Positions 7,616-13,755 of a DNA stretch of 34,397 nt are shown here, in pieces. Under the pieces are notes generated by a model, which made no database searches, was not told where the DNA came from, and saw nothing but the letters and a program-made list of their open reading frames with translations. How positions within the stretch are numbered: the stretch's first letter is position 1; each line of letters starts with the position of its first letter. The position numbers and the translations under genes are program-made. The DNA is from Eubacteriales bacterium (GTDB lineage: Bacteria; Bacillota; Clostridia; Oscillospirales; CAG-382): positions 1 to 34,397 of the forward strand of contig JAQWDK010000023.1 of the NCBI GenBank assembly GCA_028705495.1, written 5' to 3'.

Positions 7616-8419
7616 TTAAAGCATTAACAAAAGACTTAGTGCCATAACTGCCATCCCGCTGAGCATTCCATAGATAGACAAGTGATGTTCACCGTATTCT
7701 CTCGCTGAAGGTAGAAGTTCGTCGAGAGATATGAATACCATTATTCCAGCAACGAATCCAAAAACAAGACCGAAAGTATGGTCATTTAAGAACGGCATCA
7801 AAATCAAATATCCGATTATTGCGCCAAGCGGTTCTGATAACCCTGAAAGAAATGAGTAGGTAAATGCCTTCTTTCTACTCCCTGTCGCATAATAAATCGG
7901 AACCGATACCGCAATTCCTTCCGGTATATTATGTATCGCTATAGCAATTGCGATAGGAATAGCCAATTTTGGGTCTTGCTTTGCGGATATAAATGTTGCA
8001 AGTCCTTCCGGGAAGTTGTGTATCGCTACAGCAAGAGCAGTGAAAACACCGGTACGCATGAGCTTATTCTTTGGTTGTGTCCGAACATCCTCCTGTAGTG
8101 ACTCGACTTTTCTCACTTCGTGAGGATTTTCCTTGTTTGGTATCAATTTATCAATTAAGCCGATGAAAAGCATTCCCGCAAAAAATGAACCGACTGTTAT
8201 CCATGTGCCGAGTTTTTCACCGTGATAAGCTGTCAGAGCTGTTTTAGCGTTTTGAAATATCTCTATCATAGAAACATATATCATTACACCGGCTGAAAAG
8301 CCTAATGCAATAGACAGAAACTTTGTGTTAGTCTTTTTTGTAAGTAATCCAATTGCGCTTCCTATGCCTGTGGACAAGCCCGCAAATAGGGTTATCATAA
8401 AAGCCCAGAATGTGCTCAT
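7616..8419 (-). CDS. zupT: ZIP-family divalent metal importer ZupT
   Basis: 267 residues, the usual length for ZupT. Eight membrane segments are visible. The two metal-site motifs are intact: HNFPEG (134-139) in TM4 and HNIPEG (163-168) in TM5, with the IHNIPEGIAVSVPIYYATGSR block typical of bacterial ZupT/GufA-type carriers. A cytosolic loop between TM3 and TM4 (about 93-120) is charged and variable, as expected. It imports zinc, and often iron or manganese, across the cytoplasmic membrane by the proton/metal gradient. An AAGGAG ribosome site lies 10 nt before the ATG, and a near-consensus promoter lies about 40 bp upstream. No Zur-type palindrome was recognised. Confidence 0.93.
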   Translation of the reverse strand: MSTFWAFMITLFAGLSTGIGSAIGLLTKKTNTKFLSIALGFSAGVMIYVSMIEIFQNAKTALTAYHGEKLGTWITVGSFFAGMLFIGLIDKLIPNKENPHEVRKVESLQEDVRTQPKNKLMRTGVFTALAVAIHNFPEGLATFISAKQDPKLAIPIAIAIAIHNIPEGIAVSVPIYYATGSRKKAFTYSFLSGLSEPLGAIIGYLILMPFLNDHTFGLVFGFVAGIMVFISLDELLPSAREYGEHHLSIYGMLSGMAVMALSLLLML

Positions 8420-8454
8420 TTAATTGCTACTCCTTATTATTAAAACTTATATAT

Positions 8455-8483
8455 ATAATAATCGGTAGCAAGCATTTTGTCAA
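8455..8483 (-). promoter_or_regulatory. Sigma-A promoter of zupT
   Basis: Minus strand TTGACA (8483-8478), 17-nt spacer, TATTAT (8460-8455): full -35 and five of six -10 bases. It sits between the upstream kinase stop codon and zupT, so zupT can be transcribed independently. Confidence 0.75.
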
Positions 8484-8489
8484 ACATAA

Positions 8490-9119
8490 TTAGGTTTTGT
8501 GGTTATTTGTAAACCTTTCACATAGCTCCTTGAGTACCGCAGCACAATCATCAGCGTTAAGAGCGCTTGCATTTATGGTAAGGTCGTAGTTAGATGCTTC
8601 CCCCCAGACCTTCCCTGTGTAAAAGCTGTAATAAGAAGCTCTCTTTTTATCGCTCTTCTTAACAAGTGTTTCTGCATGGGACTTTGAAAGCGTATATTCT
8701 AATTCAGTTACCGCAACCCTATCATCGAATGGCGCATGGATAAAAATTTTTACTGGTTCATACCTCTCGGCAAGTATATAATCTGCACAGCGACCGACAA
8801 AAACACCGTCAGCTTCAGCAGCAGCTTCAAGTATAACCGTTGATTGGAGATCGAAGAACCTGTCACCCATCATCAAATCTTCCAGACCACCGGGAATATG
8901 TCCGTTTATACTCGTAACTGCAAGTGAATAAAGAAAACTGTTTGTAGTTCTTTCGTCGTACCTTTCAAAAGTATCGTTTTCAATCCCCTTTACCTTCATA
9001 CGCTCTTTGATGACATTCCTGTCAATTAGAGGAATATCCATCAACTTTGAGAGCTTTGCGGCAATCTCGTCACCGCCCGAATTAAATTGCCTTGAAATCG
9101 TTATTATTTTACGTTTCAT
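8490..9119 (-). CDS. Cytidylate-kinase-like protein (Cytidylate_kin2)
   Basis: 209 residues. The start KIITISRQFNSGGDEIAAKLS is the P-loop of the AAA-type cytidylate-kinase-like family, in which the G-x-x-G-x-G-K-S of true Cmk is replaced by R-Q-x-x-S-G-G. The lid and base-binding parts follow: IPLIDRNVI, GVFVGRCADYIL (the V-G-R-x-A/C-D motif) and VKIFIHAPFDDR. These proteins are widespread in Clostridia and their substrate is not firmly known; nucleotide phosphorylation is presumed. GGAGG is correctly spaced before the ATG, and the gene has a strong promoter (9157-9185). Confidence 0.85.
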   Translation of the reverse strand: MKRKIITISRQFNSGGDEIAAKLSKLMDIPLIDRNVIKERMKVKGIENDTFERYDERTTNSFLYSLAVTSINGHIPGGLEDLMMGDRFFDLQSTVILEAAAEADGVFVGRCADYILAERYEPVKIFIHAPFDDRVAVTELEYTLSKSHAETLVKKSDKKRASYYSFYTGKVWGEASNYDLTINASALNADDCAAVLKELCERFTNNHKT

Positions 9120-9156
9120 TTGGATACCTCCACTTTATAATATTTGAGCTCAATAT

Positions 9157-9185
9157 ATATTATCACATATTTCCGTATTTATCAA
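9157..9185 (-). promoter_or_regulatory. Sigma-A promoter of the cytidylate-kinase-like gene
   Basis: Minus strand TTGATA (9185-9180), 17-nt spacer, TAATAT (9162-9157), 38 bp before the ATG at 9119. Spacing is ideal and the GGAGG ribosome site follows. Confidence 0.6.
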
Positions 9186-9260
9186 CACTTTATACAATTT
9201 ATTAAATATTCTATTCAAAATCTCAGGGTGAAATCAGTATAAAAATATCTATTTTGGTTA

Positions 9261-9301
9261 TTGTATATTCTCTTCGTATGGTTTATAATACCAATATACA
9301 A
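9261..9301 (+). promoter_or_regulatory. Promoter within a 9-bp inverted repeat, upstream of the ABC exporter
   Basis: TTGTATATT (9261-9269) and AATATACAA (9293-9301) are perfect complements 23 bp apart. Between them lies TATAAT (9284-9289); a 17-nt spacer before it starts directly after TTGTAT in the left arm, which would be the -35. A dimeric repressor bound to the two arms would cover the promoter. No regulator gene is adjacent. The ribosome site GAAAGGA and the ATG follow at 9330. Confidence 0.5.
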
Positions 9302-9329
9302 AAAAATTATACTTTGAAAGGATTGCAAT

Positions 9330-10037
9330 ATGCTTCAAATAAAGAATCTGACAAAAAAGTATGGCAAAAAGCTTGCTGTAGATGACCTGACCCTACATGT
9401 AAATTCTGGTGATATATATGGCTTCATAGGCCACAACGGTGCCGGAAAAACAACAACAATCAAAGCAGCGACAGGTGTTATTCCTTTTGATGAAGGTGAA
9501 ATTTCTATTAATGGTATTTCACTCAAGAGCGACCCCGTTAAAGCGAAGATGCAGTTTGCTTTCATTCCTGACAGCCCCGACCTCTACGATAATATGACAG
9601 GCATTAAATTCTTAAATTTTATATGCGATATCTATGAGGTAGATGCTGTTACAAAATCCGAAAATATAAAAAAGTACGGTGATGTTTTTGAGCTTACTTC
9701 TGTGCTTGGTTCACCAATCTCCTCTTATTCTCACGGTATGAAACAAAAGTTAGCTATTATAGCAGCCCTTTCTCATAATCCAAAGCTGCTCGTACTCGAT
9801 GAACCTTTTGTTGGGCTTGACCCAAAAGCTTCATTTACATTAAAAGAGATCATGAAAGACCTCTGCAACAACGGAGGTGCTGTATTCTTCTCGACGCATG
9901 TACTTGAAGTTGCTGAAAAGCTTTGCACAAGGATTGCAATAATCAAGAATGGTAAATTAGTACGCGAAGGTGAAACTTCTGTTGTTGTCGGCGATAGCTC
10001 ACTTGAGCATATCTTTCTTGAACTAATAAAAGAATAA
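9330..10037 (+). CDS. ABC transporter ATP-binding protein (ABC-2 exporter type)
   Basis: 235 residues with every nucleotide-binding motif in order: A-loop Tyr in KKYGKKLAV, Walker A GHNGAGKTTT (34-43), Q-loop replaced by QFAFIPDSPDLYD as in the CcmA-like group, signature SYSHGMKQK (132-140), Walker B LLVLDEPF (153-160), D-loop GLDP and H-loop STHVLE. The CcmA/YxlF-type sequence fits exporters of lipids, peptides or antibiotics. It probably pairs with the permease 23 bp downstream, whose ribosome site is GAAAGGA. Cytosolic face of the membrane. The substrate is not evident. Confidence 0.92.
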   Translation: MLQIKNLTKKYGKKLAVDDLTLHVNSGDIYGFIGHNGAGKTTTIKAATGVIPFDEGEISINGISLKSDPVKAKMQFAFIPDSPDLYDNMTGIKFLNFICDIYEVDAVTKSENIKKYGDVFELTSVLGSPISSYSHGMKQKLAIIAALSHNPKLLVLDEPFVGLDPKASFTLKEIMKDLCNNGGAVFFSTHVLEVAEKLCTRIAIIKNGKLVREGETSVVVGDSSLEHIFLELIKE

Positions 10038-10060
10038 AACAACGAAAGGATAAAACAAGG

Positions 10061-11677
10061 ATGAAGAAGACCCTTTTGTTAATTAAAGCCGCAATAAATG
10101 CGGCGCTCTCAAACACTCAAGTTTCTGAGTCTCCAAAGAAAAAATACCTTTATATTGGTTTGTATATATTTTTAGCCCTTTATATGGGTGCGATTTCTTT
10201 TAGCATGTCAATAATGATGTTCGAACAAATGGCTGTATTACCTAATTTAGAAGCTATTATGGGCTTTTCCTCAGTAATAATGCTATTTGTTACTTCTGTC
10301 TTAATTTTTTCTACCTCGCTTTTCTCAGCTTCGAATATGCTGTTTAAAGCGAAGGACCTTGAAATGCAGCTTGCAATGCCGCTCACTCATTTCAACATTG
10401 TATTAGCGAAGTTTATGGGCGTGTATTTCATGAACCTACTTTTTTCACTGGTGATAATGCTACCTAACTGTGTGCTGTATTTTATCTACACAGAATTCAA
10501 CGCCGGTGTCTTTGTAATGTTCTTATTGTCGATATTGTTAATACCCCTTATCCCTTGTATATTCGGTTCGGCGCTGTCTGCTCTAATAACATATGGTTTG
10601 AGAAAGTTTCGATATAAAAATTTCTTGACCCTTATATTCTCATTCGCCTTTTTCTTTCTGTATTTTAAATTCTTTGGTAACATAGAGGGTTATATCAACT
10701 ACATCGCCAACTCAGCAGATGAATTGTTTTCAAATATCACCTCCTTTTACCTGCCTGCCCTTCTATTTTCGAAAACTCTATCCGGTGATTTTCTATATTT
10801 TCTGTTATATATCGCACTGTCCATACTGCCTGTTCTACTCCTTCTTTGGGCGCTTACACCTTTCTATTCAAAACTTGTTGCTGCTGCAAACCAGACATTT
10901 GTTAAATCAGATTTCAAATTTAAGGTTCAGAAAGCTGGTAGTCGTACAACAGCGATGTTGAAAAAAGAAATCTCAATGTTTTTCTCATCCGCTATTTATG
11001 TTATGAACACCATTTTCATGCTCGTTCTCTTGACAGGCTTTTCTGTTTATGTTATCATCTCAAAAGACAAATTTTTAACGAGTCTCGAAATGTTTCCCGA
11101 GCTCGGAGATTTAAGTAGTCTTATATTTCCGTTCGCATTAGCTGCGCTTATGGCTACTGCTGCGATGTCGGCAACTACCGCATCCTCCATCTCCCTCGAA
11201 GGCAAGAAGCTTTGGATTTACAAATCTTCACCTGTTACAACAGCTGAGATATTCAACGCAAAAATTCTTGTCACCATGGTTGTCGCTGTACCTCTTATTG
11301 TTATAAATGCTGTAATGTATACCTTCGCATTTAGCTTTGATGTGGTTCAGCTTCTGCTTCTAATTTTTGTTCCGTCTGTTGCAATTTATGTTGCAGCACA
11401 GCTTGGACTGATCTTCAACCTGCTGTTCCCAAAGCTTGAGTGGAAGAACGAAGCGATGGTTGTCAAGAACAGCACATCAGCGATTCTTTCATTGTTAACT
11501 GCGATGCTTATTGCAGTGCTTTTGATTTATGTCGGGTACAATATCTTAGTCGTTTCAACAGATACAATCGCAGCCGCATCCGTACTTGCAATTTTATGTG
11601 TGTTTTTGTTTGCGTTCTACATGATCTTAAAAACTTTCGGAACCAAAAAGTTCGATAACTTGACAGCAAATTCATAA
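10061..11677 (+). CDS. ABC transporter permease, large polytopic type
   Basis: 538 residues, overwhelmingly hydrophobic, with roughly a dozen membrane segments (for example YIGLYIFLALYMGAISFSMSI at about 31-51, LILIFSFAFFF-like runs near 190-205, and three near the C-terminus). The central loop SKLVAAANQTFVKSDFKFKVQK and the SLEGKKLWIYKSSPVTTAEIF block match the long ABC-2-type permeases in Firmicutes bicistronic exporters, where the phrase LEGK-x-x-x-W-x-x-K-S-x-P is conserved. It forms the membrane part of the transporter with the preceding ATPase. The stop codon is five bases before a strong hairpin (11682-11703). Confidence 0.88.
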   Translation: MKKTLLLIKAAINAALSNTQVSESPKKKYLYIGLYIFLALYMGAISFSMSIMMFEQMAVLPNLEAIMGFSSVIMLFVTSVLIFSTSLFSASNMLFKAKDLEMQLAMPLTHFNIVLAKFMGVYFMNLLFSLVIMLPNCVLYFIYTEFNAGVFVMFLLSILLIPLIPCIFGSALSALITYGLRKFRYKNFLTLIFSFAFFFLYFKFFGNIEGYINYIANSADELFSNITSFYLPALLFSKTLSGDFLYFLLYIALSILPVLLLLWALTPFYSKLVAAANQTFVKSDFKFKVQKAGSRTTAMLKKEISMFFSSAIYVMNTIFMLVLLTGFSVYVIISKDKFLTSLEMFPELGDLSSLIFPFALAALMATAAMSATTASSISLEGKKLWIYKSSPVTTAEIFNAKILVTMVVAVPLIVINAVMYTFAFSFDVVQLLLLIFVPSVAIYVAAQLGLIFNLLFPKLEWKNEAMVVKNSTSAILSLLTAMLIAVLLIYVGYNILVVSTDTIAAASVLAILCVFLFAFYMILKTFGTKKFDNLTANS

Positions 11678-11681
11678 AAAA

Positions 11682-11703
11682 ACCGACCGGATTTCCGGTC
11701 GGT
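11682..11703. terminator. Hairpin between ABC permease and tRNA-Arg
   Basis: ACCGACCGG and CCGGTCGGT form a GC-rich 9-10 bp stem. It is preceded by an A-run but followed by ATATCC rather than T's, so it would terminate well only for minus-strand transcripts; on the plus strand it is either a weak terminator or a processing signal just 4 bp before the tRNA. Confidence 0.5.
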
Positions 11704-11707
11704 ATAT

Positions 11708-11784
11708 CCGCTCTTAGCTCAGCTGGATAGAGCAGCAGATTCCGATTCTGCAGGTCGGGGGTTCGAATCCCTTAGGGCGGGCCA
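11708..11784 (+). tRNA. tRNA-Arg (anticodon CCG)
   Basis: Full cloverleaf by eye: acceptor CCGCTCT with AGGGCGG (one G-U), D-arm GCTC/GAGC around AGCTGGATA, anticodon stem GCAGA/TCTGC with loop TTCCGAT (anticodon CCG), T-loop TTCGAAT on a 5-bp stem with two G-U pairs, discriminator G and encoded CCA. The 5' base is C rather than the common G. A terminator follows 6 bp later. Confidence 0.95.
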
Positions 11785-11790
11785 CGAAAG

Positions 11791-11826
11791 AAACCTCTTT
11801 TGTCTACCAAGACAAGAGAGGTTTTT
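11791..11826 (+). terminator. Rho-independent terminator after tRNA-Arg(CCG)
   Basis: AACCTCTTTTGTCT pairs with AGACAAGAGAGGTT (one G-U), short loop, then a T-run at 11822-11826. Confidence 0.85.
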
Positions 11827-11837
11827 CTAGTTCATAC

Positions 11838-11878
11838 CGCCCTCGGCAGCCAAAACGGTTGTCGGTGGCGTTTTTTTT
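11838..11878 (+). terminator. Second consecutive rho-independent terminator
   Basis: CGCCCTCGGCAGCC (11838-11851) pairs with GGTTGTCGGTGGCG (11857-11870) with one mismatch and several G-U pairs, followed by eight T's (11871-11878). It insulates the GNAT gene from the tRNA and exporter transcripts. Confidence 0.8.
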
Positions 11879-11884
11879 ATTCGG

Positions 11885-11913
11885 TTGAATAATTCATAGT
11901 TTTGTTGTATAAT
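11885..11913 (+). promoter_or_regulatory. Sigma-A promoter of the GNAT gene
   Basis: TTGAAT (11885-11890), 17-nt spacer, perfect TATAAT (11908-11913), 35 bp before the ATG at 11949 and directly after a terminator. Confidence 0.75.
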
Positions 11914-11948
11914 CAGTTCGATAAATAAGAATTTGACGAGGAATTATT

Positions 11949-12410
11949 ATGAGATTGGTTAGAGCAAATGTAAGTGATTGTGAAAAAATATGGAGAATGC
12001 AAATAGAGGCGTTTGCCGATTTGTTGGCTAAATATCAAGATTATGAAACAAGCCCTGGCAACGAGCCGAAAGAATATATTCATGCAAAACTCCTGGACGA
12101 GTTTACTTTTTTCTACTTCATTTATCACGAAGACGAAATAGCGGGAGCTGTAAGAGTAGTTGACAGAAAAGATGGTGATAGAAAAAGAATTGCACCTATT
12201 TTCATTATGAAAAAATTTCGCAACAGAGGTTTGGCACAAAAGACATTTGAGGAAATCGAAAGAATCCACGGAATTAATCATTGGATGCTTGACACCATTC
12301 TTCAGGAAGAAGGCAACTGTTATCTTTATGAAAAATTAGGGTACAAAAGAACAGGTATAATTGAACACATCAATGAACGAATGGATATTGTTTATTACGA
12401 AAAGAATTAA
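11949..12410 (+). CDS. GNAT-family N-acetyltransferase
   Basis: 153 residues. RLVRANVSDCEKIWRMQIEAF is a typical GNAT strand 1/helix 1; AGAVRVVDRKDGDRKRIAPIFIMKKFRNRGLAQKTFEEIE carries strands 3-4 and the acetyl-CoA pyrophosphate-binding loop (R-N-R-G-L-A, motif A Q/R-x-x-G-x-A). NCYLYEKLGYKRTGI is the usual motif B ending. It would transfer acetyl from acetyl-CoA to an unknown amine, in the cytosol. It is a single-gene unit: its own TATAAT promoter, GAGGAA ribosome site, and a UUCG terminator downstream. An open frame on the opposite strand (11913-12281) is a shadow. Confidence 0.9.
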   Translation: MRLVRANVSDCEKIWRMQIEAFADLLAKYQDYETSPGNEPKEYIHAKLLDEFTFFYFIYHEDEIAGAVRVVDRKDGDRKRIAPIFIMKKFRNRGLAQKTFEEIERIHGINHWMLDTILQEEGNCYLYEKLGYKRTGIIEHINERMDIVYYEKN

Positions 12411-12443
12411 ACAAATTCCAATTTGTCGAACGGATAGATGCCA

Positions 12444-12493
12444 TACTTTTAGTCGTTTTTACCCCCATTTACACTACTTTTAGTCGTTCTTAC
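12444..12493 (+). repeat. Two 19-bp direct repeats upstream of the UUCG terminator
   Basis: TACTTTTAGTCGTTTTTAC at 12444-12462 recurs at 12475-12493 with one change (TTTTTAC to TTCTTAC); start-to-start distance 31 bp. The core AGTCGTT appears a third time in the terminator stem at 12521. Function unknown. Confidence 0.7.
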
Positions 12494-12497
12494 GCAG

Positions 12498-12532
12498 AAA
12501 AAAAACGACTTGCTTCGGCAAGTCGTTTTTTT
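12498..12532. terminator. Terminator with UUCG tetraloop
   Basis: A-run, then ACGACTTGC, TTCG loop (12514-12517), GCAAGTCGT and a T-run through 12532. The C(UUCG)G loop is the most stable tetraloop. It works in both directions and ends the GNAT transcript about 90 bp after its stop codon. Confidence 0.85.
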
Positions 12533-12536
12533 CAAC

Positions 12537-12707
12537 TAAGTGTGCCTTTCGGCACGATAAGTGTCCTTCGGACGTGAAGTTTGCCTGCGGCAAGTGAAGT
12601 GCCTACGGGCGTTAGTGGCACACTTAACTTCACTTTGCGGCGGATAGCCGCAATACTTCACAGCAGACGAAGTCTGCTGCTTCACGCCAACAATGGAGGC
12701 ACTTCAC
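12537..12707 (+). repeat. Array of six small hairpins joined by GTGAAGT/ACTTCAC linkers
   Basis: Hairpins: GTGCC/GGCAC (12542-12555), GTCC/GGAC (12563-12573), TTGCC/GGCAA (12581-12593), GCC/GGC (12601-12610), TTGCGGC/GCCGCAA (12635-12653), CAGCAGAC/GTCTGCTG (12661-12679). Linkers on the left read GTGAAGT (12574-12580, 12594-12600); linkers on the right read ACTTCAC (12627-12633, 12655-12661, 12701-12707) or CTTCAC. The first four hairpins are enclosed by a perfect 10-bp inverted repeat, TAAGTGTGCC (12537-12546) with GGCACACTTA (12617-12626). The layout is therefore an interrupted super-palindrome. No coding frame is visible. From memory, similar GCC-loop-GGC/GTGAAG strings occur between genes of Oscillospiraceae, but I know no assigned function. 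Confidence 0.8.
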
Positions 12708-12818
12708 TTTCTTTGGCATTAACTATAGACTTGCACTTTACTTCTTGATAGAGTTATTAAAAACTGTAATTCATATTTTAATGATTAGGTATAATCATAA
12801 CCGCATATCAATAAACAA

Positions 12819-12853
12819 ACATATCACGCATCCTCATAAGGTGCGTGATATGT
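12819..12853 (-). terminator. Distal terminator for the minus-strand tRNA genes
   Basis: ACATATCACGCA (12819-12830) pairs perfectly with TGCGTGATATGT (12842-12853); the inner CCT/AGG adds three pairs. Read on the minus strand it is followed by TTGTTTATT. It shares the core ATCACGCA/TGCGTGAT with the hairpin at 12923-12948. Confidence 0.6.
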
Positions 12854-12922
12854 CTGTTTCAGCTTGCCGTTGTGATTCACTGAAGAAAAAATGATTGTAA
12901 AATCACGGGATTTAAAAGAAAA

Positions 12923-12948
12923 ATCACGCACTTATTACAGTGCGCGAT
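12923..12948 (-). terminator. Proximal terminator of tRNA-Arg(ACG)
   Basis: On the minus strand ATCGCGCAC pairs with GTGCGTGAT (one G-U), 8-nt loop, then TTTTCTTTT. It lies about 23 bp past the tRNA 3' end. Confidence 0.8.
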
Positions 12949-12970
12949 ATTATGTCCAGCTTTAAGCTGG

Positions 12971-13047
12971 TGGCACGCCGTAAGGGATTCGAACCCCTGA
13001 CCCTTTGGTTCGTAGCCAAATACTCTATCCAGCTGAGCTAACGGCGC
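12971..13047 (-). tRNA. tRNA-Arg (anticodon ACG)
   Basis: Minus-strand cloverleaf: acceptor GCGCCGT/ACGGCGT, D-arm GCTC/GAGT around AGCTGGATA, anticodon stem TTTGG/CCAAA with loop CTACGAA (anticodon ACG, read as inosine after modification), T-loop TTCGAAT, discriminator G, encoded CCA (complement of 12971-12973). ACG arginine tRNA reads CGU/CGC/CGA and needs TadA. Confidence 0.96.
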
Positions 13048-13090
13048 ATATTGCTCACGGTGTAAACCGCTTGCATTATTAAATTAAACA

Positions 13091-13109
13091 AGCCTTGATA
13101 ACAAGGCCT
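13091..13109 (-). other. Short hairpin between the two tRNA genes
   Basis: GCCTTG (13092-13097) and CAAGGC (13102-13107) form a 6-bp stem on a 4-nt loop; on the minus strand TGTTTAATTT follows. It may be a weak terminator or a processing hairpin in the tRNA-Lys to tRNA-Arg transcript. Confidence 0.45.
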
Positions 13110-13116
13110 TTCGTTT

Positions 13117-13192
13117 TGGTGACCCATCGGAGAATCGAACTCCGGACACCATGATTAAAAGTCATGTGCTCTACCAGCTGAGCTAATAGGTC
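13117..13192 (-). tRNA. tRNA-Lys (anticodon TTT)
   Basis: Minus-strand cloverleaf: acceptor GACCTAT/ATGGGTC, D-arm with AGCTGGTA, anticodon stem CATGA/TCATG with loop CTTTTAA (anticodon TTT), T-arm CGGAG-TTCGATT-CTCCG, discriminator A, encoded CCA. First gene of the two-tRNA unit. Confidence 0.96.
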
Positions 13193-13252
13193 AAATCGCA
13201 GTTTTCAACTTCAGACATTCTAAAAAAGCACGTCCGCGTCAACGCAAGGCAT

Positions 13253-13281
13253 AGGATACCATAACTGTCGCACTTTGTCAA
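13253..13281 (-). promoter_or_regulatory. Strong sigma-A promoter of the tRNA-Lys/tRNA-Arg unit
   Basis: Minus strand TTGACA (13281-13276), 17-nt spacer, TATCCT (13258-13253). Full -35 match, four of six -10 bases, about 60 bp before the tRNA-Lys 5' end. GC-rich DNA follows the start point, as in stringently controlled stable-RNA promoters. Confidence 0.75.
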
Positions 13282-13395
13282 GCATATTTTGAAATTTTAC
13301 CTTATAGAATTTTTCCAACATATTTTTCCATAAACAGTCTAAAACTTTGAATAACAAAATAATTCGTTAAAAATGCTGAAATTTACGGCAGAATA

Positions 13396-13424
13396 TTGAA
13401 TTCGTCATAATTATATGTTAGAAT
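13396..13424 (+). promoter_or_regulatory. Sigma-A promoter of the ACT/UPF0210 operon
   Basis: TTGAAT (13396-13401), 17-nt spacer, TAGAAT (13419-13424), 39 bp before the ATG at 13463, followed by AAAGGAT as ribosome site. Confidence 0.7.
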
Positions 13425-13462
13425 AAATAATCAAAGCAACTGTTCAAGAAAGGATCTACCTA

Positions 13463-13732
13463 ATGAAAGCAGTTATAACAGTTACGGGCAAGGATAATGT
13501 CGGAATTATTGCTAAAGTAAGCAATGAGTGCTTTAAGTTCGGAGCAAATATACTGGACATCACTCAAAGTGTATTACAAGAATATTTTGCGATGATTATG
13601 ATTGTCGATATAAAAGAAATTGAGGTTGATTTCGGTCACTTCGTCGACTCCATGTCCGAACTCGGCAAGCAGAACAATCTCAGTATTCAGACAATGCATG
13701 AGGATATTTTCAACTCCATGCACAGGATTTAA
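13463..13732 (+). CDS. ACT-domain protein (UPF0237 family)
   Basis: 89 residues, one ACT domain and nothing else: MKAVITVTGKDNVGIIAKVSNECFKFGANILDITQ is the first beta-alpha-beta with the G-x-[DN]-x-x-G-I-x-x-x-V ligand loop. The family is a small dimeric regulator of unknown ligand; ACT domains usually bind amino acids. It is followed after 23 bp by a UPF0210 protein, a pairing conserved across Firmicutes and archaea, so the two are likely to work together. First gene of a probable five-gene operon ending at 18210. Confidence 0.92.
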   Translation: MKAVITVTGKDNVGIIAKVSNECFKFGANILDITQSVLQEYFAMIMIVDIKEIEVDFGHFVDSMSELGKQNNLSIQTMHEDIFNSMHRI

Positions 13733-13755
13733 CCATTAAACTTTAAGGAAGCATT

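Noticed and set aside
11913..12281. 122-codon frame antisense to the GNAT gene
   Set aside because: No ribosome site or family match; the plus-strand GNAT has its own promoter and motifs.
12537..12707. tRNA-like or riboswitch identity of the hairpin array
   Set aside because: The multi-branch fold lacks T-loop and anticodon features and precedes no coding gene on its strand.
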